Assembly (NCBI RefSeq): GCF_014652475.1
Contig: NZ_BMYW01000001.1
Span: forward strand, 488,322 to 552,321
Direction: 5' to 3'
Source of the DNA: Vogesella alkaliphila
Lineage (GTDB): Bacteria > Pseudomonadota > Gammaproteobacteria > Burkholderiales > Chromobacteriaceae
Length of the DNA: 64,000 bases
How positions within the stretch are numbered: position 1 is the stretch's first letter; each line of letters opens with the position of its first letter. The notes below the pieces were generated by a model. The model made no database searches. It saw only the letters and a program-made list of their open reading frames with translations, and had not been told where the DNA came from. Positions 9,389-19,335 of the stretch are shown here, in pieces. A program made the translations under genes and the position numbers.

Positions 9389-9993
9389 TGTGGCCTGCCG
9401 AATTCGAGCGTGCCCACGCGTGGTTTGCCGAGGCGCTGGCGCAGATGCCGGTGGCGGCGGACGACGAGGGGCTGTTGCCGCGGCCGCAGGCGCGCAGCCA
9501 GGCGGCGGTATTGCTGGCCATCGTCTGGCAGCAGGATGAGCCCAGCGTGTTGCTGACGCGGCGTACCGCACACCTGCGCAGTCATGGCGGCCAGATCAGC
9601 CTGCCCGGCGGCAAGCTGGAGCCGCAGGACGAGGATGCGGCCAGCGCCGCCTTGCGCGAGGCGGAGGAGGAGGTCGGCCTGCCGCCGGCGCTGGTGCAGC
9701 TGGCCGGGGTGATGCCGCCCTACGTCACCATTACCGGTTACGAGGTGACGCCGGTGCTGGGCCTGCTGGCGCAGCCGTTCCAGCCGGTGCCGGCGCCGGA
9801 CGAGGTCGACGAGGTGTTCTTCGTGCCGCTGGCGCACCTGATGGATGTCGCCGCCTACCAGCGCCACGTAGTGCAGCGCGACGGCTTCAGCGGTCACTAC
9901 TACGCGATCAGTTACGGCGACTACTTCATCTGGGGCGCCACGGCGGCGATGTTGCGGCGGCTGGCGCTACACCTGGCGGCGTGGTCGCGCTGA
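9388..9993 (+). CDS. NUDIX hydrolase, CoA-pyrophosphatase-like
   Basis: The 201-residue protein carries LRSHGGQISLPGGK (63-76), the UPF0035 signature of NudL-type CoA pyrophosphatases, running into a NUDIX box REAEEEVGL at 90-98. These enzymes split coenzyme A and its derivatives into phosphopantetheine and 3',5'-ADP. It is translationally coupled to the preceding TRIC-type gene through a 1-base overlap and is followed by a strong terminator. The substrate is inferred from the signature alone. Confidence 0.85.
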   Translation: MWPAEFERAHAWFAEALAQMPVAADDEGLLPRPQARSQAAVLLAIVWQQDEPSVLLTRRTAHLRSHGGQISLPGGKLEPQDEDAASAALREAEEEVGLPPALVQLAGVMPPYVTITGYEVTPVLGLLAQPFQPVPAPDEVDEVFFVPLAHLMDVAAYQRHVVQRDGFSGHYYAISYGDYFIWGATAAMLRRLALHLAAWSR

Positions 9994-10015
9994 GGCTGTC
10001 GACCGTCGAGAAACG

Positions 10016-10046
10016 AAAAAAACCACCGCAATGCGGTGGTTTTTTG
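10016..10046. terminator. Bidirectional terminator between the NUDIX gene and rhlE
   Basis: A-run, AACCACCGC / GCGGTGGTT stem with an AAT loop, then a T-run. It serves both converging genes. A single copy of the TGCGGCCAACC repeat follows at 10049-10059. Confidence 0.9.
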
Positions 10047-10066
10047 TTTGCGGCCAACCTTGGCGC

Positions 10067-11758
10067 TTAGCGCTTCGGCGGGCTGAACAGCGCCGAGGTC
10101 TGGCGCGGCTTGCCGCTGCCGCCCTGGCGTGGCTTGCCGTTGCCACCGTTGCGCGGCTGGCCGCCTGCCGGCTTGCGCAGCGGGGCGTCGTCGGTCGGCG
10201 AAATACCCAGCGCGTGCAGCGTCAGCGTTGGCTGGCGCGGGCCGTCGTCGTGGAAGTAGTTGCCGTTCGGTTCCTGCTGCGGATTGCGCTTGGGCGCGTT
10301 GTTGCGCGGCTCGTTGCGACGCGGCTCGGCCTGCGGCTGGCGCGGCTTGCCGGCTGCCGGCTTGGCGCTGCCGTTGGCTGCTTTGGCGGCGGCGGGCTTG
10401 CCGTTGCTGCGGGCGGCGTCATCGCGCGGCTCGTTGCGGCGGCCGTTGCTGTCGCCCTGGCGCGGTTTGCCTTGTGCCGCCGGCTGGCGGCGCTGGTTGT
10501 TGCCAGCGCTGCCTTCGCGGCGCTTGCTGCTGCCTTTCGGCGGCGTGGCGGTCGGGGTCAGCGCGCCGTGGATGTAGCGGCCAAGGCCGATTTCGATGGC
10601 CTGCGGCGTTTCGTTGGGGTTGGCCTCGAAGCCGGGCACGGTGAAGCGGTCCACGGTCTGCTTGGTCAGCTTTTCGATGTCGCGCAGGAAGCCCAGCTCG
10701 TCGACGCAAACCAGCGAGATCGCCTCGCCGACACAGCCGGCGCGGCCGGTACGGCCGATGCGGTGCACGTAGTCTTCCGGCACGTTCGGCAGCTCGTAGT
10801 TGACCACGTGCGGCAGTTCTTCGATGTCCAGGCCGCGGGCGGCGATGTCGGTGGCAACCAGGACCGGCAGGCTGCCGTCCTTGAAGCCGGCCAGCGCCTT
10901 GGTGCGCGCGCCCTGGCTCTTGTTGCCGTGGATCGCCATAGAGGCGATGCCGGCTTTTTCCAGCTTCTCGGCCAGGCGGTTGGCGCCGTGCTTGGTGCGG
11001 GTGAACACCAGTACCTGGTGCCAGTCGCCGCCTTTGATCATCTCGATCAGCAGCTCGGTCTTGCGGTCGCGGTCGACCAGATGCACCTTCTGGGTGATCT
11101 GGGCGTTGGTCTGGTTTGGACGCGCCACTTCCACCAGCTTGGGCTGGTTCAGCAGCTTGTCGGCCAGGGTCTTGATCTCGCTGGAGAAGGTGGCCGAGAA
11201 CAGCAGCGTCTGGCGCTCCTTCGGCAGCAGGGCCAGCACTTTCTTGATGTCGTGGATGAAGCCCATGTCCAGCATGCGGTCGGCTTCGTCCAGCACCAGG
11301 ATCTCGACGCCGGACAGGTCGACGGTCTTCTGACCGGCGTGGTCCAGCAGGCGGCCCGGTGTCGCCACCAGGATGTCGACCGGCTTCTTCAGCTGGGCGA
11401 TCTGCGGATTGATGCCGACGCCGCCGAACATCACCATCGATTTCAACGGCAGGTATTTGCCGTACTCGCGTACGGATTCTTCTACCTGGGCGGCCAGTTC
11501 GCGGGTCGGGGTCAGCACCAGTGCGCGCGGACGGCCTTTCTGCTTGGACGGCTGGTCCATCAGGCGGTGCAGCAGCGGCAGGGTGAAGCCGGCGGTCTTA
11601 CCGGTACCGGTCTGCGCGGCGGCCAGCAGGTCGCCGCCTTGCAATACTTGAGGAATGGCCTGCGCCTGGATAGGGGTAGGCTGGGTGTAGCCGGTATCGG
11701 CTACGGCACGCAACAGTGGCTCGGCAAGGCCCAGGGCGGCAAAAGTCAGTTCGGACAT
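10067..11758 (-). CDS. rhlE: DEAD-box ATP-dependent RNA helicase RhlE
   Basis: Cytoplasmic RNA helicase for ribosome assembly and RNA turnover. The 563 residues show the Q-motif (GYTQPTPIQ), motif I AQTGTGKT at 48-55, DEAD at 157-160, SAT at 188-190 and the [10 protein letters not shown] motif VI. A tail of about 170 residues rich in Asn, Arg, Gly and Pro follows, typical of RhlE. The ATG at 11758 has no clear Shine-Dalgarno. A TACACT box at 11900-11905 on the minus strand suggests a leader of roughly 135 bases, the kind seen on cold-inducible helicase mRNAs (inference). Confidence 0.93.
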   Translation of the reverse strand: MSELTFAALGLAEPLLRAVADTGYTQPTPIQAQAIPQVLQGGDLLAAAQTGTGKTAGFTLPLLHRLMDQPSKQKGRPRALVLTPTRELAAQVEESVREYGKYLPLKSMVMFGGVGINPQIAQLKKPVDILVATPGRLLDHAGQKTVDLSGVEILVLDEADRMLDMGFIHDIKKVLALLPKERQTLLFSATFSSEIKTLADKLLNQPKLVEVARPNQTNAQITQKVHLVDRDRKTELLIEMIKGGDWHQVLVFTRTKHGANRLAEKLEKAGIASMAIHGNKSQGARTKALAGFKDGSLPVLVATDIAARGLDIEELPHVVNYELPNVPEDYVHRIGRTGRAGCVGEAISLVCVDELGFLRDIEKLTKQTVDRFTVPGFEANPNETPQAIEIGLGRYIHGALTPTATPPKGSSKRREGSAGNNQRRQPAAQGKPRQGDSNGRRNEPRDDAARSNGKPAAAKAANGSAKPAAGKPRQPQAEPRRNEPRNNAPKRNPQQEPNGNYFHDDGPRQPTLTLHALGISPTDDAPLRKPAGGQPRNGGNGKPRQGGSGKPRQTSALFSPPKR

Positions 11759-12005
11759 TTATTGTGCAATCAGGATGTCTGCCCATTGCAAAGACAATAC
11801 CAATCCGGGCGGACAAAAATAGTGTTTTCAATGGAGGACCCGGCGGGAGAGTGCGGGTCTGAAGAAAAGGTCGCGGTGATTGGTGGCACGCGATTCGCTA
11901 GTGTACTCCGATTGCCGCCGTTGTGCAGCGAATCATTGACAATAAATTGCCGGTATGCGGCCGGGATGGGGTGGGGTGCTGCATTGCAACACCCCGTCCG
12001 GCACC

Positions 12006-12890
12006 CTAGTGGCGGAAGTGGTTCACGATGCTGGAGAAGTCCAGCTTGCCGTTGCCCTCGGCGACGTGGCTTTCGTACAGGTTGCGCGCCAGCGCGCCCA
12101 GCGGGTTGGCGGCGTGGCTTTGCAGCGCGGTTTCCTCGGCGAGGCCGAGATCCTTCAGCATCAGCTCCGACATGAAGCCGCCGCTGTAGCCGCGGCTGGC
12201 CGGACTGTTCTCCATCACCCCCGGCCACGGGTTGTACAGCTCCAGCGCCCAGTTGCGGCCGGAGCTTTTGCTCATGATCTCGGACAGCACCGCCGGATCG
12301 AGGCCGTTTTTCACGCCCAGCGCCAGCGCCTCGGCGGTGCCGGCCATCAGGATGCCGAGCAGCATGTTGTTGCACACCTTGGCGGTTTGGCCGGCGCCGA
12401 TGTCGCCGGCGTGGAAGATGTTCTTGCCCATCGCCGCCAGCAGCGGCCGTGCTGCCTCAACGTTGGCCGCATCGCCGCCGACCATGAAGGTGAGGGTGCC
12501 GGCGGCGGCGCCGGCGGTGCCGCCGGATACCGGCGCGTCGAGAAAGCGCAGGCCGGCGTCGCTGGCGGCACGGCCGACGCCGCGCGCGGTGTGCGCGGCG
12601 ATGGTGCTGCAATCGAGCACCAGCGTACCGGCGGGCAGGCGCGCGATCAGGCCGTCGTCACCGAGGTAGAGCCCCTCGACATGGCGCCCGGCCGGCAGCA
12701 TCGAGATCACCGCGTCGGCGCCCTGTATCGCCTCGGCGACGCTGGCGGCCGCCTTGCCGCCATTTTCGCTGAAGTGTTGCAGCGCCTCGGCGGATAGGTC
12801 GACCCCGCTGACGCTGAAGCCGGCGCGCACCAGATTGATGGCCATTGGGCCGCCCATGTTGCCCAGGCCGATAAAGGCTATGTGTTGCAT
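12006..12890 (-). CDS. mmsB: 3-hydroxyisobutyrate dehydrogenase MmsB
   Basis: NAD-dependent oxidation of 3-hydroxyisobutyrate to methylmalonate semialdehyde in valine breakdown. The 294-residue protein has the N-terminal dinucleotide motif FIGLGNMGGPMA, the family sequence DAPVSGGTAGAAAGTL (118-133) and the catalytic Lys171 in GQTAKVCNN. GAGGAG lies before the ATG at 12890. It is the last gene of the valine block, 22 bases behind the hydrolase gene. Confidence 0.94.
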   Translation of the reverse strand: MQHIAFIGLGNMGGPMAINLVRAGFSVSGVDLSAEALQHFSENGGKAAASVAEAIQGADAVISMLPAGRHVEGLYLGDDGLIARLPAGTLVLDCSTIAAHTARGVGRAASDAGLRFLDAPVSGGTAGAAAGTLTFMVGGDAANVEAARPLLAAMGKNIFHAGDIGAGQTAKVCNNMLLGILMAGTAEALALGVKNGLDPAVLSEIMSKSSGRNWALELYNPWPGVMENSPASRGYSGGFMSELMLKDLGLAEETALQSHAANPLGALARNLYESHVAEGNGKLDFSSIVNHFRH

Positions 12891-12912
12891 GTGTTGCTCC
12901 TCTTCTCGAGTG

Positions 12913-14040
12913 TCAGTGCAGGGCGGCCAGCGGGTGATCCTGCTCGCGCCACGGCGAGCGGAAGTGCTGCGCCACCCAGGGTTGGTCAACCGCGGCCAGC
13001 GTCGGGCGCGACCACTGCGGGTTGCGGTCCTTGTCGACCAGCAGCGCGCGCACGCCTTCGCGGAAGTCCGGCGCGGCGCAGAAATTCAGCGACAGCACCA
13101 GCTCCATGCGCAGCGCCTCGGCCAGCGACAGGTGTCTGGCGCGGCGGAAAACCTCCCAGGTGACGGCGGCGCTGCTCGGGCTGCCGGCGGCGTAGCTCCT
13201 GGCGGCCGCGGCCAGCCACGCGTCCTCGAAGGCGGTGTGGCGCAGCGCCTGGTCCACCGCCGCCAGCGAGCCCTTGTTCATCAGCTGGTGGATCAGCGGC
13301 AGGCAGCGCGAAACATTGCTGTCGGCCAGTGTGTCGCCGTTGCCGGCCTCCAGCTCGCCCAGCAGCGCGGTGAGCTGGCCATGGTTGGCTGTGCTGTCGG
13401 CGTGCCAGCCGCTGGCGGTCAGGGTGGCCAGCAGCTGCGGCCAGCCGTCCTGCGGCAGGATGTGGTCGGCGAGATTGCACAGCAGCGCGTCGCGCGCGTT
13501 CAGCGGCGCGCCGGTGAGGCCGAGGAACAGGCCGGCCCTGGCCGGCATCCGTTGCAGGAACCAGCTGCCGGCGACGTCGGGATACAGGCCGATGCTGATC
13601 TCCGGCATCGCGATGCGGGTGCTGGCGGTGGCGACGCGGTGGCTGGCGCCGGCCATCAGGCCGAGGCCACCGCCCATCACGATGCCGCTGCCCCACAACA
13701 GGATGGGCTTGGCGTAGGTGTGGATGCGGTAATCCAGCGTGTATTCGGCGGTGAAGAACGCCTCGGCCTGCGGATTGGGCCACCGCTGCTCGGGGTCACC
13801 CACCAGCGCGTCGCGCAGCGCGCGCACGTCGCCGCCGGCGCAGAAGGCCTTGTCGCCGGCACCGCGCAGCAGCACGGCAGCGATGCCGTCATCCTGAGCC
13901 CAGATCGACAGCCGCGCGTCGAGCAGGCGGATCATGTCGCCGTTGAGCGCGTTGAGCGCCTTTTCCGCGTTCAGTGTGGCCACACCGAGGCGGTGGCCGC
14001 TGGCGGTAACGATTTCTTCAAACAGTACGACGTCGTTCAT
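12913..14040 (-). CDS. 3-hydroxyisobutyryl-CoA hydrolase (enoyl-CoA hydratase family)
   Basis: 375-residue crotonase-fold protein. It has the oxyanion-hole segments FCAGGDVRAL and GIVMGGGLGLM, the acidic EISIGLYPDVAGSWFL region and the long C-terminal extension that set HIBYL-CoA hydrolases (ECH_2) apart from ordinary hydratases of about 260 residues. It should release free 3-hydroxyisobutyrate, the substrate of MmsB encoded next to it. AGGGAG precedes the ATG. The context (dehydrogenase, hydratase, hydrolase, mmsB, mmsA) supports the valine assignment strongly. Confidence 0.9.
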   Translation of the reverse strand: MNDVVLFEEIVTASGHRLGVATLNAEKALNALNGDMIRLLDARLSIWAQDDGIAAVLLRGAGDKAFCAGGDVRALRDALVGDPEQRWPNPQAEAFFTAEYTLDYRIHTYAKPILLWGSGIVMGGGLGLMAGASHRVATASTRIAMPEISIGLYPDVAGSWFLQRMPARAGLFLGLTGAPLNARDALLCNLADHILPQDGWPQLLATLTASGWHADSTANHGQLTALLGELEAGNGDTLADSNVSRCLPLIHQLMNKGSLAAVDQALRHTAFEDAWLAAAARSYAAGSPSSAAVTWEVFRRARHLSLAEALRMELVLSLNFCAAPDFREGVRALLVDKDRNPQWSRPTLAAVDQPWVAQHFRSPWREQDHPLAALH

Positions 14041-14097
14041 GCTGCTCCCTTACTTGGGCTGGTCACGCTGCCAGCGTGGTGTTCGTGCCTGGCGCGG

Positions 14098-14877
14098 TTA
14101 GCGGTTTTGCCACTGTGGTGTGCGCTTCTGCAGGAAGGCCTGCACCCCTTCGCGCTGGTCTTCCGTATCGAACAGCTTGATGAACAGTTCGCGCTCGTGG
14201 ATCAGGTTGGCCGCAGGCGGCGCGTGGCGCGCGGCCTGGACCAGCGTCTTGCAGGCGGTGACGGAGCAGGGCGACTGGCGGCCAACCTTTTCCGCCAGCG
14301 CCAGCGCCGCGTCGCGGGCGGCACCTTTCGATACCACCTCTTCCACCAGTCCGATGCGCAGCGCGGTGGCGGCGTCGACGCGCTCGCCGCACAGGATCAT
14401 GCGCTTGGCCCAGCCTTCACCGACCAGGTGCGGCAGGTTCTGCGTGCCGCCGGCGCAGGGCAGCAGGCCGACGGCGGCTTCCGGCAACGCCATCTGCACC
14501 TGTTCCTCGGCGATGCGGATGTCGCAGGCCAGCGCGCACTCCAGCCCGCCGCCCATCGCGTAGCCGTTGATGGCGGCGATGCTGACGCCGCGGAACGCGG
14601 ACAGCGCCTCGAACGCCTCGCCGAACAGGATGGTCATGCTGGCGGCGACGCCCTTGTCGCCGTCGGCGAACAGCTTGAGGTCGGCGCCGGCGGAGAAGAA
14701 CTTCTCGCCTTCACCGGTAATCACCAGCGCGTAGATGTCGCGGTCGGCGTTGAGGTCGGCTACCAGCCGCTTCAGCGCCTGCAGGCTGTCGTAGGTCCAG
14801 GTGTTGGCCGGCGGGTTGGCGAGGGTGACGAGGGCGGTGTGGCCGATTTTTTCGAGGTTCAGGTTGGTGTAGTGCAT
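14098..14877 (-). CDS. Enoyl-CoA hydratase, probable methacrylyl-CoA hydratase
   Basis: 259-residue crotonase-family enzyme. It has FFSAGADLKLF and NGYAMGGGLECALACD oxyanion-hole motifs and Glu residues in LPEAAVGLLPCAGGTQ. In this cluster it most likely hydrates methacrylyl-CoA to 3-hydroxyisobutyryl-CoA. The ATG at 14877 is preceded by AAAGGA. The frame stays open 24 codons further, but that extension reads through the flanking repeat at 14893-15012 and is not part of the family. An inverted repeat separates it from the acyl-CoA dehydrogenase gene upstream. Confidence 0.9.
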   Translation of the reverse strand: MHYTNLNLEKIGHTALVTLANPPANTWTYDSLQALKRLVADLNADRDIYALVITGEGEKFFSAGADLKLFADGDKGVAASMTILFGEAFEALSAFRGVSIAAINGYAMGGGLECALACDIRIAEEQVQMALPEAAVGLLPCAGGTQNLPHLVGEGWAKRMILCGERVDAATALRIGLVEEVVSKGAARDAALALAEKVGRQSPCSVTACKTLVQAARHAPPAANLIHERELFIKLFDTEDQREGVQAFLQKRTPQWQNR

Positions 14878-14892
14878 GTTAAAAAATCCTTT

Positions 14893-15012
14893 GTTTTTGC
14901 CACGGAAGCACACGGAAAGACACGGAATTCTCTTGCCAAGAAACCCCACGAAAAGAGAGCGGTCAGCTGGAGCCGCTGTTTTCTTCCGTGTTTTCCGTGT
15001 ACGTCCGTGGCG
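14893..15012. repeat. Inverted CCACGGAA-type intergenic repeat, copy A
   Basis: The left end reads TTTTGCCACGGAAGCACACG and continues with further CACGGAA units; the right end carries the matching TTCCGTG/TCCGTGG units in inverse order. It separates two genes of the valine operon. A second, diverged copy lies at 19336-19480. Both could form long hairpins in the mRNA. No coding sequence is seen in it. Confidence 0.75.
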
Positions 15013-15026
15013 AATCAGTATTTCGA

Positions 15027-16187
15027 TCAGCGCAGCGTGTCCAGCGCGCCGTCCTGCAACAGGCGGCGGGCGATGATCACGCGCATGATTTCGTTGGTGC
15101 CTTCCAGTATCTGGTGCACGCGGTTGTCGCGCACGTAGCGCTCCAGCGGGTACTCCTTGATGTAACCGTAGCCGCCGAACAGCTGCAGCGCCTCGTTGGC
15201 GACCTTGAAGCCGGTATCGGTGGCGAAGCGTTTCGCCATCGCGCAGTAGGCGCTGGCGTCCGCGCTGGCGTTGTCCAGCTTCCAGGCGGCGAGGCGCACC
15301 ATCTGCCGTGCGGCGACCAGTTCGGTGACCATGTCGGCGAGACGGAACTGCACGCTCTGGAATTCGGCCAGCGGCTGGCCGAACTGCTGCCGTTCCTGCA
15401 CGTAGCGGGTGGCGGCATCCAGCGCCGTCTGCGCGGTGCCGACCGAGCAGGTGGCGATGTTGATGCGGCCGCCGTCCAGCCCCTTCATCGCGAAGCCGAA
15501 GCCCTGGCCTTCCTCGCCCAGCAGGTTGGCCGCGGGCACCACCACGTTGTCAAAGGTGATGGCGCGCGTGGGCTGGCTGTTCCAGCCCATCTTCTTTTCC
15601 TTCTTGCCGTAGACGATGCCGGGCAGGTCGGCCGGCACCACAAAGGCGGAAATGCCCTTGGGGCCGGCGCCGCCGGTGCGCGCCATTACCACCAGCACGT
15701 CGCTGCTGCCGGCGCCGGAGATGAAGGCCTTGCTGCCGTTGAGAATATAGCTGTCACCGTCGCGCTCGGCGCGGGTGCGCAGGTTGGCCGCATCGGAGCC
15801 GGCGCCCGGCTCGGTCAGGCAGTAGCTGCCGAGCAGCTCGCCGCTCGCCAGCTGCGGCACCCACTGCGCCGCCACTTCCGGGCGGGCGAAGCTGCCTATC
15901 ATCCAGCTGACCATGTTGTGGATGGTGAGGTAGGCGGTGGTGGAGGTGCAGCCGCCGGCCAGCGCCTCGAACACGATGGCGGCATCCTGGCGCGTCAGGC
16001 CCAGCCCGCCGTACTGCTCCGGCGTGTACAGGCCGCAGAAGCCCATCTCGCCGGCGCGGCGGATGGCGTCCACCGGGAAGATTTCCGCCTCGTCCCAGTG
16101 CGCGGCGTGCGGCGCCAGCTCGTTATCGGCGAAGGCGCGCGCGCTGTCACGAAAGGCGATCTGTTCGTCGCTGAGTGCGAAGTCCAT
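15027..16187 (-). CDS. Acyl-CoA dehydrogenase, probable isobutyryl-CoA dehydrogenase
   Basis: 386-residue FAD flavoprotein that should convert isobutyryl-CoA to methacrylyl-CoA and pass electrons to ETF. The segment GCTSTTAYLTIHNMVSWMI closely resembles the one in isobutyryl-CoA dehydrogenases (ACAD8 type). YCLTEPGAGSDAA is the FAD/substrate signature, and the catalytic base is Glu362 in ILEGTNEIM. AAAGGAACA precedes the ATG. Its place between mmsA and the hydratase gene supports the valine role. Activity on other short branched acyl-CoAs cannot be excluded. Confidence 0.9.
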   Translation of the reverse strand: MDFALSDEQIAFRDSARAFADNELAPHAAHWDEAEIFPVDAIRRAGEMGFCGLYTPEQYGGLGLTRQDAAIVFEALAGGCTSTTAYLTIHNMVSWMIGSFARPEVAAQWVPQLASGELLGSYCLTEPGAGSDAANLRTRAERDGDSYILNGSKAFISGAGSSDVLVVMARTGGAGPKGISAFVVPADLPGIVYGKKEKKMGWNSQPTRAITFDNVVVPAANLLGEEGQGFGFAMKGLDGGRINIATCSVGTAQTALDAATRYVQERQQFGQPLAEFQSVQFRLADMVTELVAARQMVRLAAWKLDNASADASAYCAMAKRFATDTGFKVANEALQLFGGYGYIKEYPLERYVRDNRVHQILEGTNEIMRVIIARRLLQDGALDTLR

Positions 16188-16296
16188 GTCTTGTTCCTTT
16201 ATTCTGCTTCGCCGGCCGCGGCGCTTGTGGCGCCGACTGGCCGGGATGGCCGGGATGGCCGCAGACCCTACTGGGTGGCTGCGGCCAACGTTGCCC

Positions 16297-17796
16297 TTAC
16301 TTCAGCTGGATGGTGGTGTGCACCTTGCCGCTGCTGGCGTCGTCGTCGAACCAGCGGCTGGTGACGGTCTTGGTCTGGGTATAGAACAGCACCACCTGCT
16401 TACCGTAGGGGCCGAGGTCGCCCAGCTTGGACGCGCGCGAGCCGGTGAACGAGAACAGCGGTACCGGCACCGGGATCGGTACGTTGATGCCGACCTGGCC
16501 GACGTCGATCTCCTCCTGGAAGTGGCGCGCCGCGGCACCGCTCTGGGTGAAGATGGCAGTGCCGTTGCCGTTGGGGTTGGCATTGATGATGTCGATGGCC
16601 TCGTCGAGGCTGTCGGCGGCCATCAGGCACAGCACCGGGCCGAAGATTTCCTGGTCATAGATCGCCATCCCCGGCTTGACGCCGCTGAAGATGGTGGGGC
16701 CGATGAAGTTGCCGTGCTCGAAGCCGGCGACGCTGACGCTGCGACCGTCCAGCTCCAGCGTGGCGCCTTGCTCGACGCCCTTGGCAATCAGCGTGGCAAC
16801 GCGGTCCTTGGCGGTGCAGGAAATCAGCGGGCCGATGTCGGGATTGCTGTGGCCGGGGCCGACCTGCAGTGTTTTGGCCTTGGTCACCAGATCGGGGATC
16901 CACGCTTGCGCGTCGCCGACCAGTACCGCCACCGTCAGCGCCATGCAGCGCTGGCCGGCGGCACCGAAGGCGGCGCCGGTGAGCTGGTTCAGCGCCTGTT
17001 CTTTGTTGGCGTCCGGCAGCACGATGGCGTGGTTCTTGGCGCCCATCATGCACTGCACGCGCTTGCCGTTGAGGCTGGCGCGGTTGTAGACGTGGGTGCC
17101 GACCTTGCTGGAGCCGACGAAGGAGATCGCCTTGATGTCCGGATGGTCGCAGATCGCGTTCACCACTTCCGGCCCGCCGTGCACCACGTTGAGCACGCCG
17201 GGCGGCACGCCGGCCTCCAGCGCCAGCTCGACCAGGCGCATGGTCACCATCGGGTCCTGCTCCGACGGCTTCAGCACGAAGGTGTTGCCGGTGGCGATCG
17301 CCATCGGGAACATCCACAGCGGGATCATCGCCGGGAAGTTGAACGGGGTGATGCCGGCGCAGACGCCCAGCGGCTGCATCACGCTGTAGGTGTCGACACC
17401 GCCGGCGACGTTCTCGGCGTAGTCGCCCAGCTGCAGGCTGCCGATGTTGGCCGCGTGCTCGACCACTTCCAGGCCGCGGAACACGTCGCCTTCGGCGTCA
17501 AGCAGCGTCTTGCCCTGTTCGGCGGTGAGGATGGCGGCCAGCTCCTTCATGTGTTCGCGGATCAGCTGCTGCAGCTTGAGGAAGATGCGGGCGCGGGTGC
17601 CGATCGGGGTTTTCTTCCAGCTCTTGAACGCGGCCTTGCCGGCGGCGACGGCGGCGTCCACCTCGGCGGCGGTGGCCATCGGTACCCGGGCCAGCACCTC
17701 TTGGGTGGCCGGGTTGATCACGTCACGCCATTCGCTGGTGGTCGATTCGACGAATTCGCCGTTGATCAGCAGCTTGACGGTGGGCAGGTGCGACAT
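16297..17796 (-). CDS. mmsA: Methylmalonate-semialdehyde dehydrogenase (CoA-acylating) MmsA
   Basis: Oxidises methylmalonate semialdehyde to propionyl-CoA, closing the valine pathway. The 499 residues show the ALDH fold with catalytic Cys284 (AAGQRCMAL). The CoA-acylating family hallmark [14 protein letters not shown] stands where ordinary ALDHs have the catalytic Glu. AAAGGAG before the ATG at 17796 fixes the start over a longer open frame that would run into the operator. It is the first gene of the minus-strand valine block, which reads mmsA, dehydrogenase, hydratase, hydrolase, mmsB. A LiuR-type palindrome lies 63 bases upstream. Confidence 0.96.
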   Translation of the reverse strand: MSHLPTVKLLINGEFVESTTSEWRDVINPATQEVLARVPMATAAEVDAAVAAGKAAFKSWKKTPIGTRARIFLKLQQLIREHMKELAAILTAEQGKTLLDAEGDVFRGLEVVEHAANIGSLQLGDYAENVAGGVDTYSVMQPLGVCAGITPFNFPAMIPLWMFPMAIATGNTFVLKPSEQDPMVTMRLVELALEAGVPPGVLNVVHGGPEVVNAICDHPDIKAISFVGSSKVGTHVYNRASLNGKRVQCMMGAKNHAIVLPDANKEQALNQLTGAAFGAAGQRCMALTVAVLVGDAQAWIPDLVTKAKTLQVGPGHSNPDIGPLISCTAKDRVATLIAKGVEQGATLELDGRSVSVAGFEHGNFIGPTIFSGVKPGMAIYDQEIFGPVLCLMAADSLDEAIDIINANPNGNGTAIFTQSGAAARHFQEEIDVGQVGINVPIPVPVPLFSFTGSRASKLGDLGPYGKQVVLFYTQTKTVTSRWFDDDASSGKVHTTIQLK

Positions 17797-17858
17797 GGTG
17801 TTTCTCCTTTGCGGGCGGCGGGGCGCGAGCGGCCGTGGTGTTGGATATTTAGTGCACG

Positions 17859-17874
17859 TTGACGTAAACGTCAA
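17859..17874. promoter_or_regulatory. LiuR-type operator in front of mmsA
   Basis: TTGACGTAAACGTCAA: 7-base inverted arms around an AA centre, one of four such sites in the window. On the minus strand the outer TTGACG can act as a -35 hexamer, with TAAATA 17 bases on as the -10. The operator would then overlap the promoter spacer, as is usual for MerR-family regulators. An AAGCGCTTG-type sequence shared with the site at 26908 lies just beyond. Confidence 0.8.
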
Positions 17875-18044
17875 TTTAATCTCAATTTAGAGCAAGCGCT
17901 TGGTTTTTTTGTGGGCGCATGGCGACAAGGGCAAACCGTGCTGCCAGGCTGTTGCGTGGCGGGTACAGGCGGCGCTTCGTCGTGCCTGTCATCTGTCTCA
18001 ATAGACCATCGCCGGCGGCGAAAGTGCGGCCGCCGGTGCGGCGT

Positions 18045-19280
18045 TCAGGCCAGGCTGCGCTCGTCGGCGATGACCTTGCCGTCGGCGGGCAGGCTGCCGG
18101 GCGGGCACAGCACCACCTCGCCGCGCAGCTTGCACACCTCGCGCAGGCTGGCGGCAAGGTTGGCCGCAAGGCTGTGGTCGTGCTGGTCGCCGACCTCGGC
18201 GTGCAGCGTCATCACGTCGAGCTGCTCGTGCTGCGTCACCACCAGCCGCGCGCGCTGCACCGCCGGGTGGCGCTGCGTCACCGCGTGCACCTGTTCCGGG
18301 TGCACGAACATGCCCTTGACCTTGGTGCTCTGGTCGGCGCGGCCGAGCCAGCCCCTGATGCGCTGGTTGCTGCGCCCGCACGGCGACGGGGTGTCGATCA
18401 GCGCCGACAGGTCGCCGGTGGCAAAGCGCAGCAGCGGATAGTCGCGGTTGAAGCTGGTGACCACCACCTCGCCGATCTCGCCGGTCGGCACCGGCTCGCC
18501 GCTGCCGGGACGCACGATTTCCAGCAGCACGCCCTCGTCGATGACCATGCCCTGGTCCGGCGCGGTTTCGTAGGCGATCAGGCCGAGGTCGGCGGTGGCG
18601 TAGCACTGCAGTACGCTGATGCCGCGCGCGGCGAACCAGGCGCGCAGGCTGGCCGGCAGCGCCTCGCCGCTGACCAGCGCCTTGTTGAGACGCGGCAGCG
18701 CGACGCCGAGCTGGTCGGCCTTTTCCAGAATCAGCTTCAGGAACGACGGCGTGCCGGTGTAGACGCTGGCGCCGAGATCGCGCAGCGCCGCCACCTGCAG
18801 TTCGGTCTGGCCGGGGCCGGCGGGGAACACCGCGCAGCCCAGCGCGCGGGCGCCGGCGTCGAGCATGAAGCCGCCGGGGGTGAAGTGGTAGGAAAAGGCG
18901 TTGTGCACCAGTTCGCCGGCACGCACGCCGGCGGCGTACAGCGCGCGGCTGAGACGCCAGAAGTCGTCGCCGTGGCCCTGCGGCTCGTAGATCGGGCCGG
19001 GCGAGGCGAACAGCCGCGCCGCCTGCCCCGGCGCCAGCGCGGCGAAGCCGCCGAACGGTGGTGCCGCCTGCTGCGCGGCGATCAGCGCCGACTTGCGCGT
19101 CAGCGGCAGGCCGGCCAGTGCCTGCAGGGAGGTGATGGCGGCCGGATCGATGTCGGCCAGCAGCGCGGCGTAGGCGGCGCTGTGCGCCTTGGCGTGGGCA
19201 ATCTGCGCCGGCAGCGCGGCCAGCTGTGCGGCCAACCTTGCGGCGGGAGCGCGGGTTTCCAGTGCGTCGAGATAGGGCAT
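18045..19280 (-). CDS. Phenylacetate-CoA ligase-like AMP-forming ligase
   Basis: 411-residue adenylate-forming enzyme of the PaaK/CapK type. It has PAGPGQTELQ and YTGTPSFLKLIL where PaaK binds its acid, a CYATADLGLIAYE motif and a FATGDLSAL adenylate-binding segment. It lacks the classic serine/threonine-rich P-loop of acetate-CoA ligases, as the family often does. It should activate a carboxylic acid to its CoA ester. As the last gene of the minus-strand transporter operon it probably acts on an imported acid, but the substrate is unknown. The ATG at 19280 has AGGA nine bases upstream. Confidence 0.82.
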   Translation of the reverse strand: MPYLDALETRAPAARLAAQLAALPAQIAHAKAHSAAYAALLADIDPAAITSLQALAGLPLTRKSALIAAQQAAPPFGGFAALAPGQAARLFASPGPIYEPQGHGDDFWRLSRALYAAGVRAGELVHNAFSYHFTPGGFMLDAGARALGCAVFPAGPGQTELQVAALRDLGASVYTGTPSFLKLILEKADQLGVALPRLNKALVSGEALPASLRAWFAARGISVLQCYATADLGLIAYETAPDQGMVIDEGVLLEIVRPGSGEPVPTGEIGEVVVTSFNRDYPLLRFATGDLSALIDTPSPCGRSNQRIRGWLGRADQSTKVKGMFVHPEQVHAVTQRHPAVQRARLVVTQHEQLDVMTLHAEVGDQHDHSLAANLAASLREVCKLRGEVVLCPPGSLPADGKVIADERSLA

Positions 19281-19335
19281 GAGCGGTATTCCTGTGATGA
19301 GCCAGGGGTCGGTTTTCGCTACAAAAGGCAAAGGA

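Noticed and set aside
10031-12175. A 714-codon plus-strand frame opposite rhlE
   Set aside because: It is the antisense of the helicase and its low-complexity tail; the protein has no recognisable fold.
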